Under the pieces are notes generated by a model. It saw only the letters and a list, made by a program, of their open reading frames with translations, ran no database searches and was not told the origin of the DNA. The translations under genes and the position numbers were made by a program. A stretch of 6,882 nucleotides of DNA from Omnitrophica bacterium RIFOXYB12_FULL_50_7 (GTDB lineage: Bacteria; Omnitrophota; Omnitrophia; Omnitrophales; Aquincolibacteriaceae): NCBI GenBank assembly GCA_001804345.1, contig MHFU01000069.1, forward strand, positions 1 to 6,882, read 5' to 3'. This document shows, piece after piece, positions 1 to 5,946 of the stretch (the first letter of the stretch is position 1; each line of letters starts with the position of its first letter).

Positions 1-52
1 GAATCGAGATACGCACGTTATTATTACGAAAATGGACAAGGTTATTTTCTAA
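1..52 (+). CDS. narG: 3' end of narG, nitrate reductase alpha subunit (partial)
   Basis: The reading frame starting at base 2 encodes NRDTHVIITKMDKVIF and stops at TAA (50-52). This resembles the C-terminal part of NarG, where E. coli has a segment beginning NRDEFVVVRKM, followed there by a longer tail that is absent here. NarG is the molybdenum (bis-MGD) catalytic subunit that reduces nitrate to nitrite on the cytoplasmic face of the membrane. The identification rests on 16 residues plus position: narG directly precedes narH in narGHJI operons. The catalytic domain lies outside the window, so nothing can be said about the direction of the reaction or the active site. The stop codon overlaps the left arm of the following stem-loop (51-59). 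Confidence 0.8.
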   Translation, partial: NRDTHVIITKMDKVIF

Positions 53-126
53 TACTGCGTTTCTTAAATCCGTATAGGATCGCAGTATTGTACCGCGCAC
101 CTTTAAGAATTAATGAAACGCGGTAC
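51..126. repeat. Two adjacent imperfect palindromes in inverted orientation between narG and narH
   Basis: Element 1 has a perfect 9-bp stem, AATACTGCG (51-59) with CGCAGTATT (81-89), around a 21-nt loop. Element 2 follows directly with a perfect 8-bp stem, GTACCGCG (90-97) with CGCGGTAC (119-126), also around a 21-nt loop. The reverse complement of 90-126 aligns without gaps to 52-88 at 26 of 37 positions (hand count), so the two are diverged inverted copies. Two stem positions differ in a compensatory way: a T-A pair versus C-G, and an A-T pair versus G-C. The layout recalls paired REP/BIME elements found between operon genes in other bacteria, where they affect mRNA processing or stability. 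I recognise no known family here. A role in setting the narG:narH mRNA ratio is inference. Confidence 0.7.
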
Positions 127-143
127 TAAAATTTTTGACGCGA

Positions 144-148
144 TAGGA
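144..148 (+). promoter_or_regulatory. Ribosome binding site of narH that decides the start at 158
   Basis: TAGGA (144-148) sits 9 nt before ATG 158, a normal Shine-Dalgarno spacing. The upstream in-frame ATG at 113 lacks a comparable site and lies in the loop of the second narG-narH hairpin. The choice is supported independently by the protein, because starting at 158 places every cluster ligand at the same residue number as in E. coli NarH. Confidence 0.7.
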
Positions 149-157
149 TCAAAAACT

Positions 158-1708
158 ATGGATATTCGATCTCAGATCTCAATGGTGTTTCATCTGGATA
201 AATGTATCGGGTGTCACACGTGCTCGATCGCCTGCAAGAACATATGGACGGACCGTAAGGGCGCTGAATATATGTGGTGGAATAACGTTGAGACCAAGCC
301 CGGCACGGGGTACCCGAGCAAATGGGAGGACCAAAATATCTATAAGGGGGGATGGGAGAAACAAAAAAATACGATCAAGCTTCGAGGAGCGGGGAAAGGA
401 AAAGGGCTTCTCAACATTTTTCATAACCCGCCTATGCCCACCATCGATGATTATTACGAGCCATTTACTTATAAATATCTGGATCTTATCAAATCTCCCG
501 CAAGTGACGTATCGCCAACCGCTAGACCCATCTCTCTTATCACAGGCAGGCCCATGGATATCAAAATGGGGCCGAATTGGGATGATGATCTAAGCGGTAC
601 GCCCGATTTTGCGCGCCAGGACCCTAATTTGAAAGGTCTTACCGCTGCAGAAGCGGAGGCCATGTTTCAACTCGAAAAGATGGCCCTTTTTTATTTGCCG
701 CGCATTTGTAATCATTGCTTAAACCCTGCCTGCGTGGCCGCTTGTCCCTCCGGAGCTATGTATAAACGTGGGGAAGATGGCGTGGTGCTGATCAATCAGG
801 ACGTTTGCCGGGCTTGGCGCATGTGCGTGCCGGCATGTCCTTATAAGAAATCCTACTACAATTGGAATAATGGAAAATCCGAGAAGTGCATCCTCTGTTA
901 CCCGCGTATCGAAGCCGGACTTGCGCCGGCGTGCATGCATTCATGCGTCGGGCGCATCCGCTATTTGGGTGTCCTTCTGTATGATGCTGATCGCATTCAC
1001 GAAACAGCCTCCTGCCAGGAGACAGATCTTGTGAATACTCAATTGAGCATCATTATGGATCCGCATGATCCTGAAGTGATCCGCGCAGCCAAGGCTAACG
1101 GAATCGCGGATTCGACTCTCAAGGCCGCGCAAGATTCTCCGGTCTATCAATTTGTCAAAACGTGGGGATTAGCATTACCCCTGCATCCGGAGTATAGAAC
1201 TCTGCCCATGCTTTTTTATGTGCCGCCGTTGCTCCCCGTCATGGCTTCCGTGACCCAATCGGGAGATGAAGAGCAAAAGAAAAAGCTCAATAAGATATCG
1301 AAAGTATGGGATGACAAATGGCTTTACGATACGAGCATGGAAAATATCTGGGGGACCATTGATGAGATGCGTTTTCCCTTAAAATATTTGGCCAACCTAT
1401 TTAGCGCCGGGGATGAATCTCAGGTGAAAATAAGGGTGAAGAAGCTTATGGCCGTTCGGATGCATCGGCGGCATGTGACCGTGGGGGATATCCCCGAGAA
1501 AAAAGCTGCGGAGGCGCTCGGTGAAACGGGACTGACCCCCGAAGCCGCGGATGCCATCTACGGTCTTACATCATTGGCTAAATTCGATGACCGGTTTGTG
1601 ATCCCTCCCGCGCATCGCGAGCAGGCGCTTGAATTACTCGAAGACACGGGTGACCTGAAGGGGAAGGCCGGGTTTGGCACAAAGCAACCTCCGGAAAGAG
1701 GACTTTAA
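158..1708 (+). CDS. narH: Nitrate reductase beta subunit (four Fe-S clusters)
   Basis: NarH (516 aa from ATG 158; about 512 in E. coli) is the electron-transfer subunit of the membrane-bound nitrate reductase, passing electrons from NarI to NarG in the cytoplasm. Ferredoxin-type ligands are all present, numbered from 158: C16/C19/C22/C26; C184/C187/C192/C196; C217/W220/C223/C227; C244/C247/C259/C263. The Trp at 220 replaces a Cys and marks the [3Fe-4S] cluster, giving three [4Fe-4S] plus one [3Fe-4S]. Numbering coincides with E. coli, which supports this start over ATG 113 (15 codons longer). Motifs such as MWWNNVETKPGTGYP, GPNWDDDL and SCVGRIRYLGVLLYDADR are typical of NarH and of the related cytoplasm-facing NxrB of Nitrobacter-type nitrite oxidisers. 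The direction of the reaction therefore cannot be settled from this subunit. narJ begins 3 nt after its stop, in the same frame. Confidence 0.96.
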   Translation: MDIRSQISMVFHLDKCIGCHTCSIACKNIWTDRKGAEYMWWNNVETKPGTGYPSKWEDQNIYKGGWEKQKNTIKLRGAGKGKGLLNIFHNPPMPTIDDYYEPFTYKYLDLIKSPASDVSPTARPISLITGRPMDIKMGPNWDDDLSGTPDFARQDPNLKGLTAAEAEAMFQLEKMALFYLPRICNHCLNPACVAACPSGAMYKRGEDGVVLINQDVCRAWRMCVPACPYKKSYYNWNNGKSEKCILCYPRIEAGLAPACMHSCVGRIRYLGVLLYDADRIHETASCQETDLVNTQLSIIMDPHDPEVIRAAKANGIADSTLKAAQDSPVYQFVKTWGLALPLHPEYRTLPMLFYVPPLLPVMASVTQSGDEEQKKKLNKISKVWDDKWLYDTSMENIWGTIDEMRFPLKYLANLFSAGDESQVKIRVKKLMAVRMHRRHVTVGDIPEKKAAEALGETGLTPEAADAIYGLTSLAKFDDRFVIPPAHREQALELLEDTGDLKGKAGFGTKQPPERGL

Positions 1709-1711
1709 TCA

Positions 1712-2383
1712 ATGAATCTGGATCATTACGACCTGATGGCGCGGTTGTTCTTATACCCCGGCCCCTCGTTTTTTACCGACGTCCGACAGGTCGTGGACTT
1801 TCTCGATGAACGGTATCCCCTGGCAGCTGAAGATGCGCAGTTTTTTTGTGATCATCTTCCTCAAAATGATCTGGAGGATATGCAGGAATTATTCACTCGG
1901 TCCTTCGATGTCCAAGCCATCACGACGCTGGATGTGGGCTATGTGCTCTTTGGCGAAGATTATAAACGGGGGAAGTTGTTATCAAATTTAAATCGAGAGC
2001 ATGCCAAAGCTCAAAACGATTGCGGCCTAGAACTGGCGGATCATTTGCCGAATTTATTGCGCCTGATCGCCAAGTCGAGTGATGGGGAGATGGTCCGTGA
2101 GCTTGCGGTGGAGATCCTGGCCCCCGCACTCCATAAAATGATCCGTGAGTTTGACCCCAAAAGACAGGATGAAAGAAACAGGCTGTATCAACGGCATTAC
2201 AAAACGCTGATCGAGCAATCGGAGCATCGCGCGGCGGCCTATGGTCATGCCCTCAAAGCTCTCTTTTCTGTTTTGAAGCAAGACTTCCAGATTAAAGACG
2301 AAACCTTAGTGCGGCATGCGGTGCATGAATTTCTTAATTTTATCGGAGCCGAAATGTCGGTTGAGAAGTTAGTAAGCGAATAA
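1712..2383 (+). CDS. narJ: Nitrate reductase assembly chaperone (delta subunit)
   Basis: NarJ (223 aa, close to the roughly 236 aa of E. coli) is a cytoplasmic, mostly helical chaperone of the TorD/NarJ family. It binds immature NarG, assists insertion of the molybdenum cofactor and docking onto NarI, and is not part of the final enzyme. Supporting sequence includes the N-terminal DLMARLFLYPGPSF segment, the central LFTRSFDVQ stretch and the block VGYVLFGEDYKRGKLL, which I associate with the NarJ variant seen outside enteric bacteria. There are no membrane segments and no signal peptide, as expected. A strong Shine-Dalgarno, AGAGGA (1697-1702), lies inside the end of narH, 9 nt before the ATG. 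The narH stop three codons upstream in the same frame fixes the start. Position between narH and narI is the classical order. Confidence 0.93.
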   Translation: MNLDHYDLMARLFLYPGPSFFTDVRQVVDFLDERYPLAAEDAQFFCDHLPQNDLEDMQELFTRSFDVQAITTLDVGYVLFGEDYKRGKLLSNLNREHAKAQNDCGLELADHLPNLLRLIAKSSDGEMVRELAVEILAPALHKMIREFDPKRQDERNRLYQRHYKTLIEQSEHRAAAYGHALKALFSVLKQDFQIKDETLVRHAVHEFLNFIGAEMSVEKLVSE

Positions 2384-2406
2384 TGATCTTTAACGAGGTT
2401 TGAACT

Positions 2407-3135
2407 ATGAGCGCCTTGCCCAACTTTTTATTTATTGCCTTGCCCTATATGGCCGTTGCGGTTTTTCTGGCAGGGGTGGTATACCGATATCGGGCCGCAC
2501 CCTTCACGGTCTCATCTTTATCCTCGCAATTCCTCGAAACAAAGGATCTTTTTTGGGGTTCCGTACCCTTTCACGTCGGCATGATCGTTATTTTAATTCT
2601 GCATCTGGCGGCGTTCTTGTTTCCTAAAACACTGCTGGCGTGGAATAGCTATCCGGTTCGTTTGCTCATACTCGAAATAACGGGTTTTGTGTTTGGTTTA
2701 AGTTTTTTATTTGGTTGCGGCGCCTTATTGATCCGAAGGATCACAAATCCGCGGATTCGGGCCGTGACTACCTGGATGGACGTTGCGGTGGAGCTCCTGC
2801 TTTTCTTCCAAATTCTTTTTGGCTGCTTGATCGCGGTGGGTTATCGTTGGGGCTCTTCATGGTTTGCTTCCGATCTGTCGCCTTATCTCTGGTCCCTCGT
2901 AAAACTCGATCCTCGTATCGATGCCCTAAAAGCGATGCCACTCATGGTGCAGGCTCACGTGATCGGGGCGTTTTTAATCGTGCTTATTCTTCCTTTTACC
3001 CGGTTAATGCATCTATTGGTCGTTCCCTTCCATTATTTGTTACGGCCTTTCCAATTGGTGATCTGGAATTGGGATAGAAAAGCCATCCATGATCCAAGCT
3101 CCCCTTGGAATAAACATAAACCCAGAAATTCTTAA
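2407..3135 (+). CDS. narI: Nitrate reductase gamma subunit (dihaem cytochrome b)
   Basis: NarI (242 aa; 225 in E. coli) is the membrane anchor that oxidises quinol and holds two b haems. About five membrane helices are visible near residues 6-26, 53-73, 86-108, 125-147 and 185-207. The haem ligands are intact: H56 (in PFHVG) and H66 (in ILHLAAF) carry the same numbers as in E. coli, and H184 (QAHVIGAF) with H202 (RLMHLLVVP) keep the 18-residue spacing of the E. coli pair 187/205. The motif FWGSVPFHVG is strongly conserved in the family. The C-terminus ends in a basic, Asn/Pro-rich cytoplasmic tail. GAGG (2395-2398) lies 8 nt before the ATG, and the gap from narJ is only 23 nt, so the genes are surely co-transcribed. 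Intact ligands argue for a functional quinol-linked enzyme. Confidence 0.95.
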   Translation: MSALPNFLFIALPYMAVAVFLAGVVYRYRAAPFTVSSLSSQFLETKDLFWGSVPFHVGMIVILILHLAAFLFPKTLLAWNSYPVRLLILEITGFVFGLSFLFGCGALLIRRITNPRIRAVTTWMDVAVELLLFFQILFGCLIAVGYRWGSSWFASDLSPYLWSLVKLDPRIDALKAMPLMVQAHVIGAFLIVLILPFTRLMHLLVVPFHYLLRPFQLVIWNWDRKAIHDPSSPWNKHKPRNS

Positions 3136-3202
3136 ATATGGAAAACCATCCTGTGCAGGGTCAGGCAATCGCAGCGTCTTATATTGAATAGAAAGGGCAT
3201 CT

Positions 3203-4798
3203 ATGTCAAAAATCAATATCCAGAACTGGGACGTTGAAAACCAGTCGTTTTGGGAAACGGAAGGCAAGAAGAGCGCCAGTCGGAATCTATGGATCTCGAT
3301 CCCGGCACTGCTTCAGTCGTTCGCGATCTGGATCATGTGGGGAATGATCATTGTTCAGATGAAAAAGCTTGGATTTACTTTTGGGATGCCGCATCAAACC
3401 CCCGAAGATCTAAAAACTTTTAACGAGCTGCTTTGGACCTTACCGGCGATCGCAGGGCTGGCCGGGGCCACCCTGAGGATTCCCCATTCTTTCATGATTG
3501 CCATTGGGGGAGGCAGAAACGTGGTGTTCTTTTCCACGTTGCTTCTTTTGATTCCTTCGATCGGGGCAGGCATGGCCCTGCAAAATATTCATACGTCGTA
3601 CCTCGTGTTTGCGATCCTGGCCGTGCTTTCGGGCTTCGGAGGCGGAAATTTTGCCTCCTCCATGTCCAACATCTCTTTTTTCTTTCCGAAGCGCATGCAG
3701 GGAACCGCGCTTGGACTTAACGCGGGGTTGGGAAACTTGGGCGTGAGCGTGATGCAGTTCCTGATCCCTGTCGTGATCACGGCAGGGATTTTTGGAGGCC
3801 TTGCCGGGGCAGGGTTGCCGCTTGTGGAAGTCGATGGAGCCAAAGCGGTCGGCGCTTTAGTTTTTATTCAAAATGCGGGATGGATCTGGGCGCCATTTTT
3901 AATTTTGTCCACGATCGCCTCTTTTTTTGGCATGAATAATTTGAAAACCGCCACTCCGGATCTCGGAAACTATAAGGCCGAATTCTTTAAGATTGCGCTT
4001 TTAACCATGTTTGGCTTGATCGCTGCGGGGATTGGCGCTTATCTCTTAACAATATTAAAACTGAATATGTGGATTGTTTTGCCGGCAACAATTCTTTTGG
4101 CTCTATTTCTGATGAAAACGCTATCGCCCAAGCAGATCAAAGGCAATTTGGACCGTCAGTTTTCGATATTTAAAAATAAGCATAATTGGATCATGACGGT
4201 TCTTTACGTGATGACCTTCGGTTCTTTTATCGGATACGCAGCGTCGTTCCCGAAACTTATTCAGGATGTGTTTGGCTATCTGCCGGATGGAAGAGTCAAT
4301 CCGAATGCGCCCAATCCCATGACCTGGGCATTTTTAGGACCAATGGTGGGGGCGCTGACCCGTCCGATCGGCGGGTGGCTAGCGGATAAAATTAAAAGCG
4401 GATCAAAGGTAACCGCCTGGAGCACAGCGTCCCAAGTGGTCGCGGCTCTGGGTGTGGCCTTTTTTATCGTCAAAGCCAAATCGTTGAGCACGCCTGAAAT
4501 GTATTGGTGGCCATTTTTTACTTTGTTCATGATCTTATTTATAACCACAGGTCTCGGGAACGGATCGATATTTCGAAGTATTCCTTATATTTTTCCGAAA
4601 GAACAAGCGGGGCCTGTTCTGGGATGGGCCTCAGCGATGGCGGCTTACGGTGCCTTTATTATTCCGATCGTGTTTGGTCAGCAAATCAAGACAGGACACC
4701 CAGAGCATGCGCTGTATGGGTTTACGGTTTATTATCTGGTTTGTCTGGCCCTGAATTGGTATTACTATGGCAGGAAGAATTCAGAGATAAAATGCTGA
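3203..4798 (+). CDS. narK: NarK-type nitrate/nitrite transporter (MFS, NNP family), long form
   Basis: A major-facilitator transporter of the nitrate/nitrite porter family, 531 aa versus 463 in E. coli NarK. Both family signatures are present: GGGNFASSMSNISFFFPK at about residues 146-163, and GLGNGSIFRSIPYIFPKE at 450-467. The substrate-binding arginines correspond to R92 (LRIPHSF) and R387 (TRPIGGW); F150, N178 and Y335 probably match the other known binding-site residues. A polar 28-residue N-terminus precedes the first helix. By eye I count about 14 hydrophobic helices rather than 12. The extra two lie at residues 264-284 and 289-306, between the two six-helix halves. Whether it works as nitrate/proton symporter or nitrate/nitrite exchanger cannot be read from the sequence. 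GAAAGGG (3191-3197) lies 5 nt before the ATG. Position after narI fits uptake of the substrate or export of the product of the reductase. Confidence 0.94.
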   Translation: MSKINIQNWDVENQSFWETEGKKSASRNLWISIPALLQSFAIWIMWGMIIVQMKKLGFTFGMPHQTPEDLKTFNELLWTLPAIAGLAGATLRIPHSFMIAIGGGRNVVFFSTLLLLIPSIGAGMALQNIHTSYLVFAILAVLSGFGGGNFASSMSNISFFFPKRMQGTALGLNAGLGNLGVSVMQFLIPVVITAGIFGGLAGAGLPLVEVDGAKAVGALVFIQNAGWIWAPFLILSTIASFFGMNNLKTATPDLGNYKAEFFKIALLTMFGLIAAGIGAYLLTILKLNMWIVLPATILLALFLMKTLSPKQIKGNLDRQFSIFKNKHNWIMTVLYVMTFGSFIGYAASFPKLIQDVFGYLPDGRVNPNAPNPMTWAFLGPMVGALTRPIGGWLADKIKSGSKVTAWSTASQVVAALGVAFFIVKAKSLSTPEMYWWPFFTLFMILFITTGLGNGSIFRSIPYIFPKEQAGPVLGWASAMAAYGAFIIPIVFGQQIKTGHPEHALYGFTVYYLVCLALNWYYYGRKNSEIKC

Positions 4799-4814
4799 AT
4801 TGAACGGTCTCCGA

Positions 4815-4851
4815 TTTTGGGAACCTAAGGCCGCGGCGATGGTTCCCAAAA
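4815..4851. other. Perfect 11-bp inverted repeat just after narK
   Basis: TTTTGGGAACC (4815-4825) is the exact reverse complement of GGTTCCCAAAA (4841-4851), with a 15-nt spacer containing the self-complementary GCCGCGGC. It begins 16 nt after the narK stop. It looks like a terminator stem, but no T-run follows on the + strand (the next bases are CGATAGGG), so intrinsic termination is not predicted. It may stabilise the 3' end of the nar message, form the first helix of the moaA leader, or be a protein operator. The sequence does not decide between these. Confidence 0.65.
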
Positions 4852-4855
4852 CGAT

Positions 4856-4928
4856 AGGGTAAGAAGGGAAACGTTCTTGCCTTTCGATCCCCGCTTGCGG
4901 GTGGGGTGAATTACAAAGGAGAAAAGAA
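4856..4928 (+). promoter_or_regulatory. Candidate RNA switch in the moaA leader (alternative hairpins around the Shine-Dalgarno)
   Basis: The segment TTCTTGCCTT (4874-4883) can pair in two exclusive ways. Upstream it pairs with AGGGTAAGAA (4856-4865) to give a 10-bp stem with two G-U pairs and an 8-nt loop. Downstream, TTCTT (4874-4878) pairs with AAGAA (4924-4928) and CCTTT (4880-4884) pairs with AAAGG (4915-4919), which would bury the moaA ribosome binding site. A small hairpin with a CUUG tetraloop, CCCG-CTTG-CGGG (4890-4901), sits inside that second structure. This is the architecture of a translational on/off switch. moaA leaders in other bacteria carry the Moco RNA motif, but I do not recognise its conserved core here. 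The pairings are seen in the sequence; the switching function is inference. Purine-rich ribosome sites often find chance partners. Confidence 0.4.
4915..4922 (+). promoter_or_regulatory. Ribosome binding site of moaA that decides the TTG start at 4930
   Basis: AAAGGAGA (4915-4922) is a near-perfect Shine-Dalgarno placed about 8 nt before TTG at 4930-4932. The alternative in-frame GTG at 4906 lies upstream of this site and would waste it; the eight residues it would add (MNYKGEKN) are simply the translated ribosome-binding region. The TTG start is therefore preferred. Confidence 0.8.
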
Positions 4929-4929
4929 T

Positions 4930-5943
4930 TTGAAGCAGGAACAGCTTGTCGATTCCTACGGTCGGCTTATCGATTATTTAAGAATATCGCTCACGGACCT
5001 CTGTAATTTCCGGTGCGTGTATTGCGCGCCCGGTAAAGGCGCTTCGCCTCTCCTTCCGTCCTCCGAGTATTTGACCCGTCAAGAAATCCTCCATTTTGTG
5101 CAGATCGCCGGTCGCATGGGGATCCGCAGGATCCGGCTGACCGGCGGCGAACCGCTTCTCAGAAAAGATATTGTGGATATTGTGTGTGCGCTTAAAACTG
5201 TGAAGTCGATCAAAGACCTATCGCTTACGACGAACGGCAGCCGTTTAAAGCCTTTTCTGAAGCCTCTGAAAGAGGCTGGGCTGGATCGCTTTAATATCAG
5301 CCTGGACAGTGTGGATGCCTTGCGATTTAAGGAGATCACCTTAAGCGATGCCTATGAGGAGGTGATGGATTCGGTTTCAAGCACTCTCGCATACGGGTTC
5401 CGGGTCAAACTGAATATGGTGGTCTTGAAAGGGCTTACGCAAGAAGAGATCATCCGATTCGTCAAGATGGCGGTGGAGCATCCTTTAGAAGTTCGCTTTT
5501 TAGAATTTATGCCGCTCTGTGGAACGGGCTGGCGGCCGGATCTTGTGATCCCCCTCAAGACGGTTCGCGCCATTGTGAATGAAAATTTCACACTCTCAAA
5601 ACTGCCGCGTGAAGGTAACGTGGCGGAAAGTTTTTCGATCTCAAACGGTCAAGGGCGCGTCGGATTTATCGCCTCGCTGACCCACTCCTTCTGCGGTGAG
5701 TGTTCGCGTATCCGTCTCTCGGCGGATGGAATGATCCGCCCCTGTCTATTTTCAGATCGAGCCGTTTCCGTGAAGACACTTTTGCGGGGGGGCGCCCCCG
5801 ATGATGCGATCGCAAACGCGATACGGGAAGCAGTGGGGATGAAACCTCGCGGGAATTCGTTTCAAGAAGAGCCTTTTTCCGGTGAGGAAAAAGATATCGA
5901 TCGATACCAACAGGCGCCTTTAATCCGTTTTATTGGAGGATAA
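4930..5943 (+). CDS. moaA: GTP 3',8-cyclase MoaA (radical SAM, molybdenum cofactor step 1)
   Basis: MoaA (337 aa from TTG 4930) is a cytoplasmic radical-SAM enzyme that cyclises GTP to 3',8-cyclo-GTP, the first committed step to the molybdenum cofactor used by NarG. The N-terminal cluster motif is C25-x3-C29-x2-C32 (LCNFRCVYC), followed by the SAM-binding RLTGGEPLLR. The second, substrate-binding cluster is C255/C258/C272 (FCGECSRIRLSADGMIRPC), including the conserved GTP-contacting arginines within CSRIR. The chain ends in the double glycine required in this family (FIGG). A G7 run followed by a GC palindrome at 5786-5799 lies in the gene, but the frame is intact on both sides. The stop TAA is separated by one codon from the next ATG in the same frame, so the two genes are tightly linked. 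Expression may be controlled by the preceding leader. Confidence 0.96.
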   Translation: MKQEQLVDSYGRLIDYLRISLTDLCNFRCVYCAPGKGASPLLPSSEYLTRQEILHFVQIAGRMGIRRIRLTGGEPLLRKDIVDIVCALKTVKSIKDLSLTTNGSRLKPFLKPLKEAGLDRFNISLDSVDALRFKEITLSDAYEEVMDSVSSTLAYGFRVKLNMVVLKGLTQEEIIRFVKMAVEHPLEVRFLEFMPLCGTGWRPDLVIPLKTVRAIVNENFTLSKLPREGNVAESFSISNGQGRVGFIASLTHSFCGECSRIRLSADGMIRPCLFSDRAVSVKTLLRGGAPDDAIANAIREAVGMKPRGNSFQEEPFSGEEKDIDRYQQAPLIRFIGG

Positions 5944-5946
5944 AAA

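Noticed and set aside
113..157. Upstream ATG at 113 as the narH start
   Set aside because: The extra 15 residues are not family-like, the ATG has no good ribosome site and lies in a hairpin loop. ATG 158 has TAGGA at good spacing and puts all ligands at E. coli NarH numbering.
3136..3202. FNR or NarL site ahead of narK
   Set aside because: No TTGAT-N4-ATCAA palindrome and no paired NarL heptamers in the gap; only short chance palindromes such as CCTGTGCAGG.
4800..4828. Sigma70-like promoter for moaA starting at TTGAAC (4800-4805)
   Set aside because: No acceptable -10 hexamer about 17 nt downstream; a match on one box is not enough.
4815..4851. Rho-independent terminator for narK
   Set aside because: Good stem, but followed by CGATAGGG rather than a T-run, so kept only as an unexplained inverted repeat.
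4906..4929. GTG at 4906 as the moaA start
   Set aside because: It precedes the obvious Shine-Dalgarno AAAGGAGA, and the added residues merely translate the ribosome-binding region; TTG at 4930 fits better.
5895..5906. Palindrome TATCGATCGATA near the end of moaA
   Set aside because: Inside coding sequence, short, and explainable by the local GATC/ATCGAT-rich composition.
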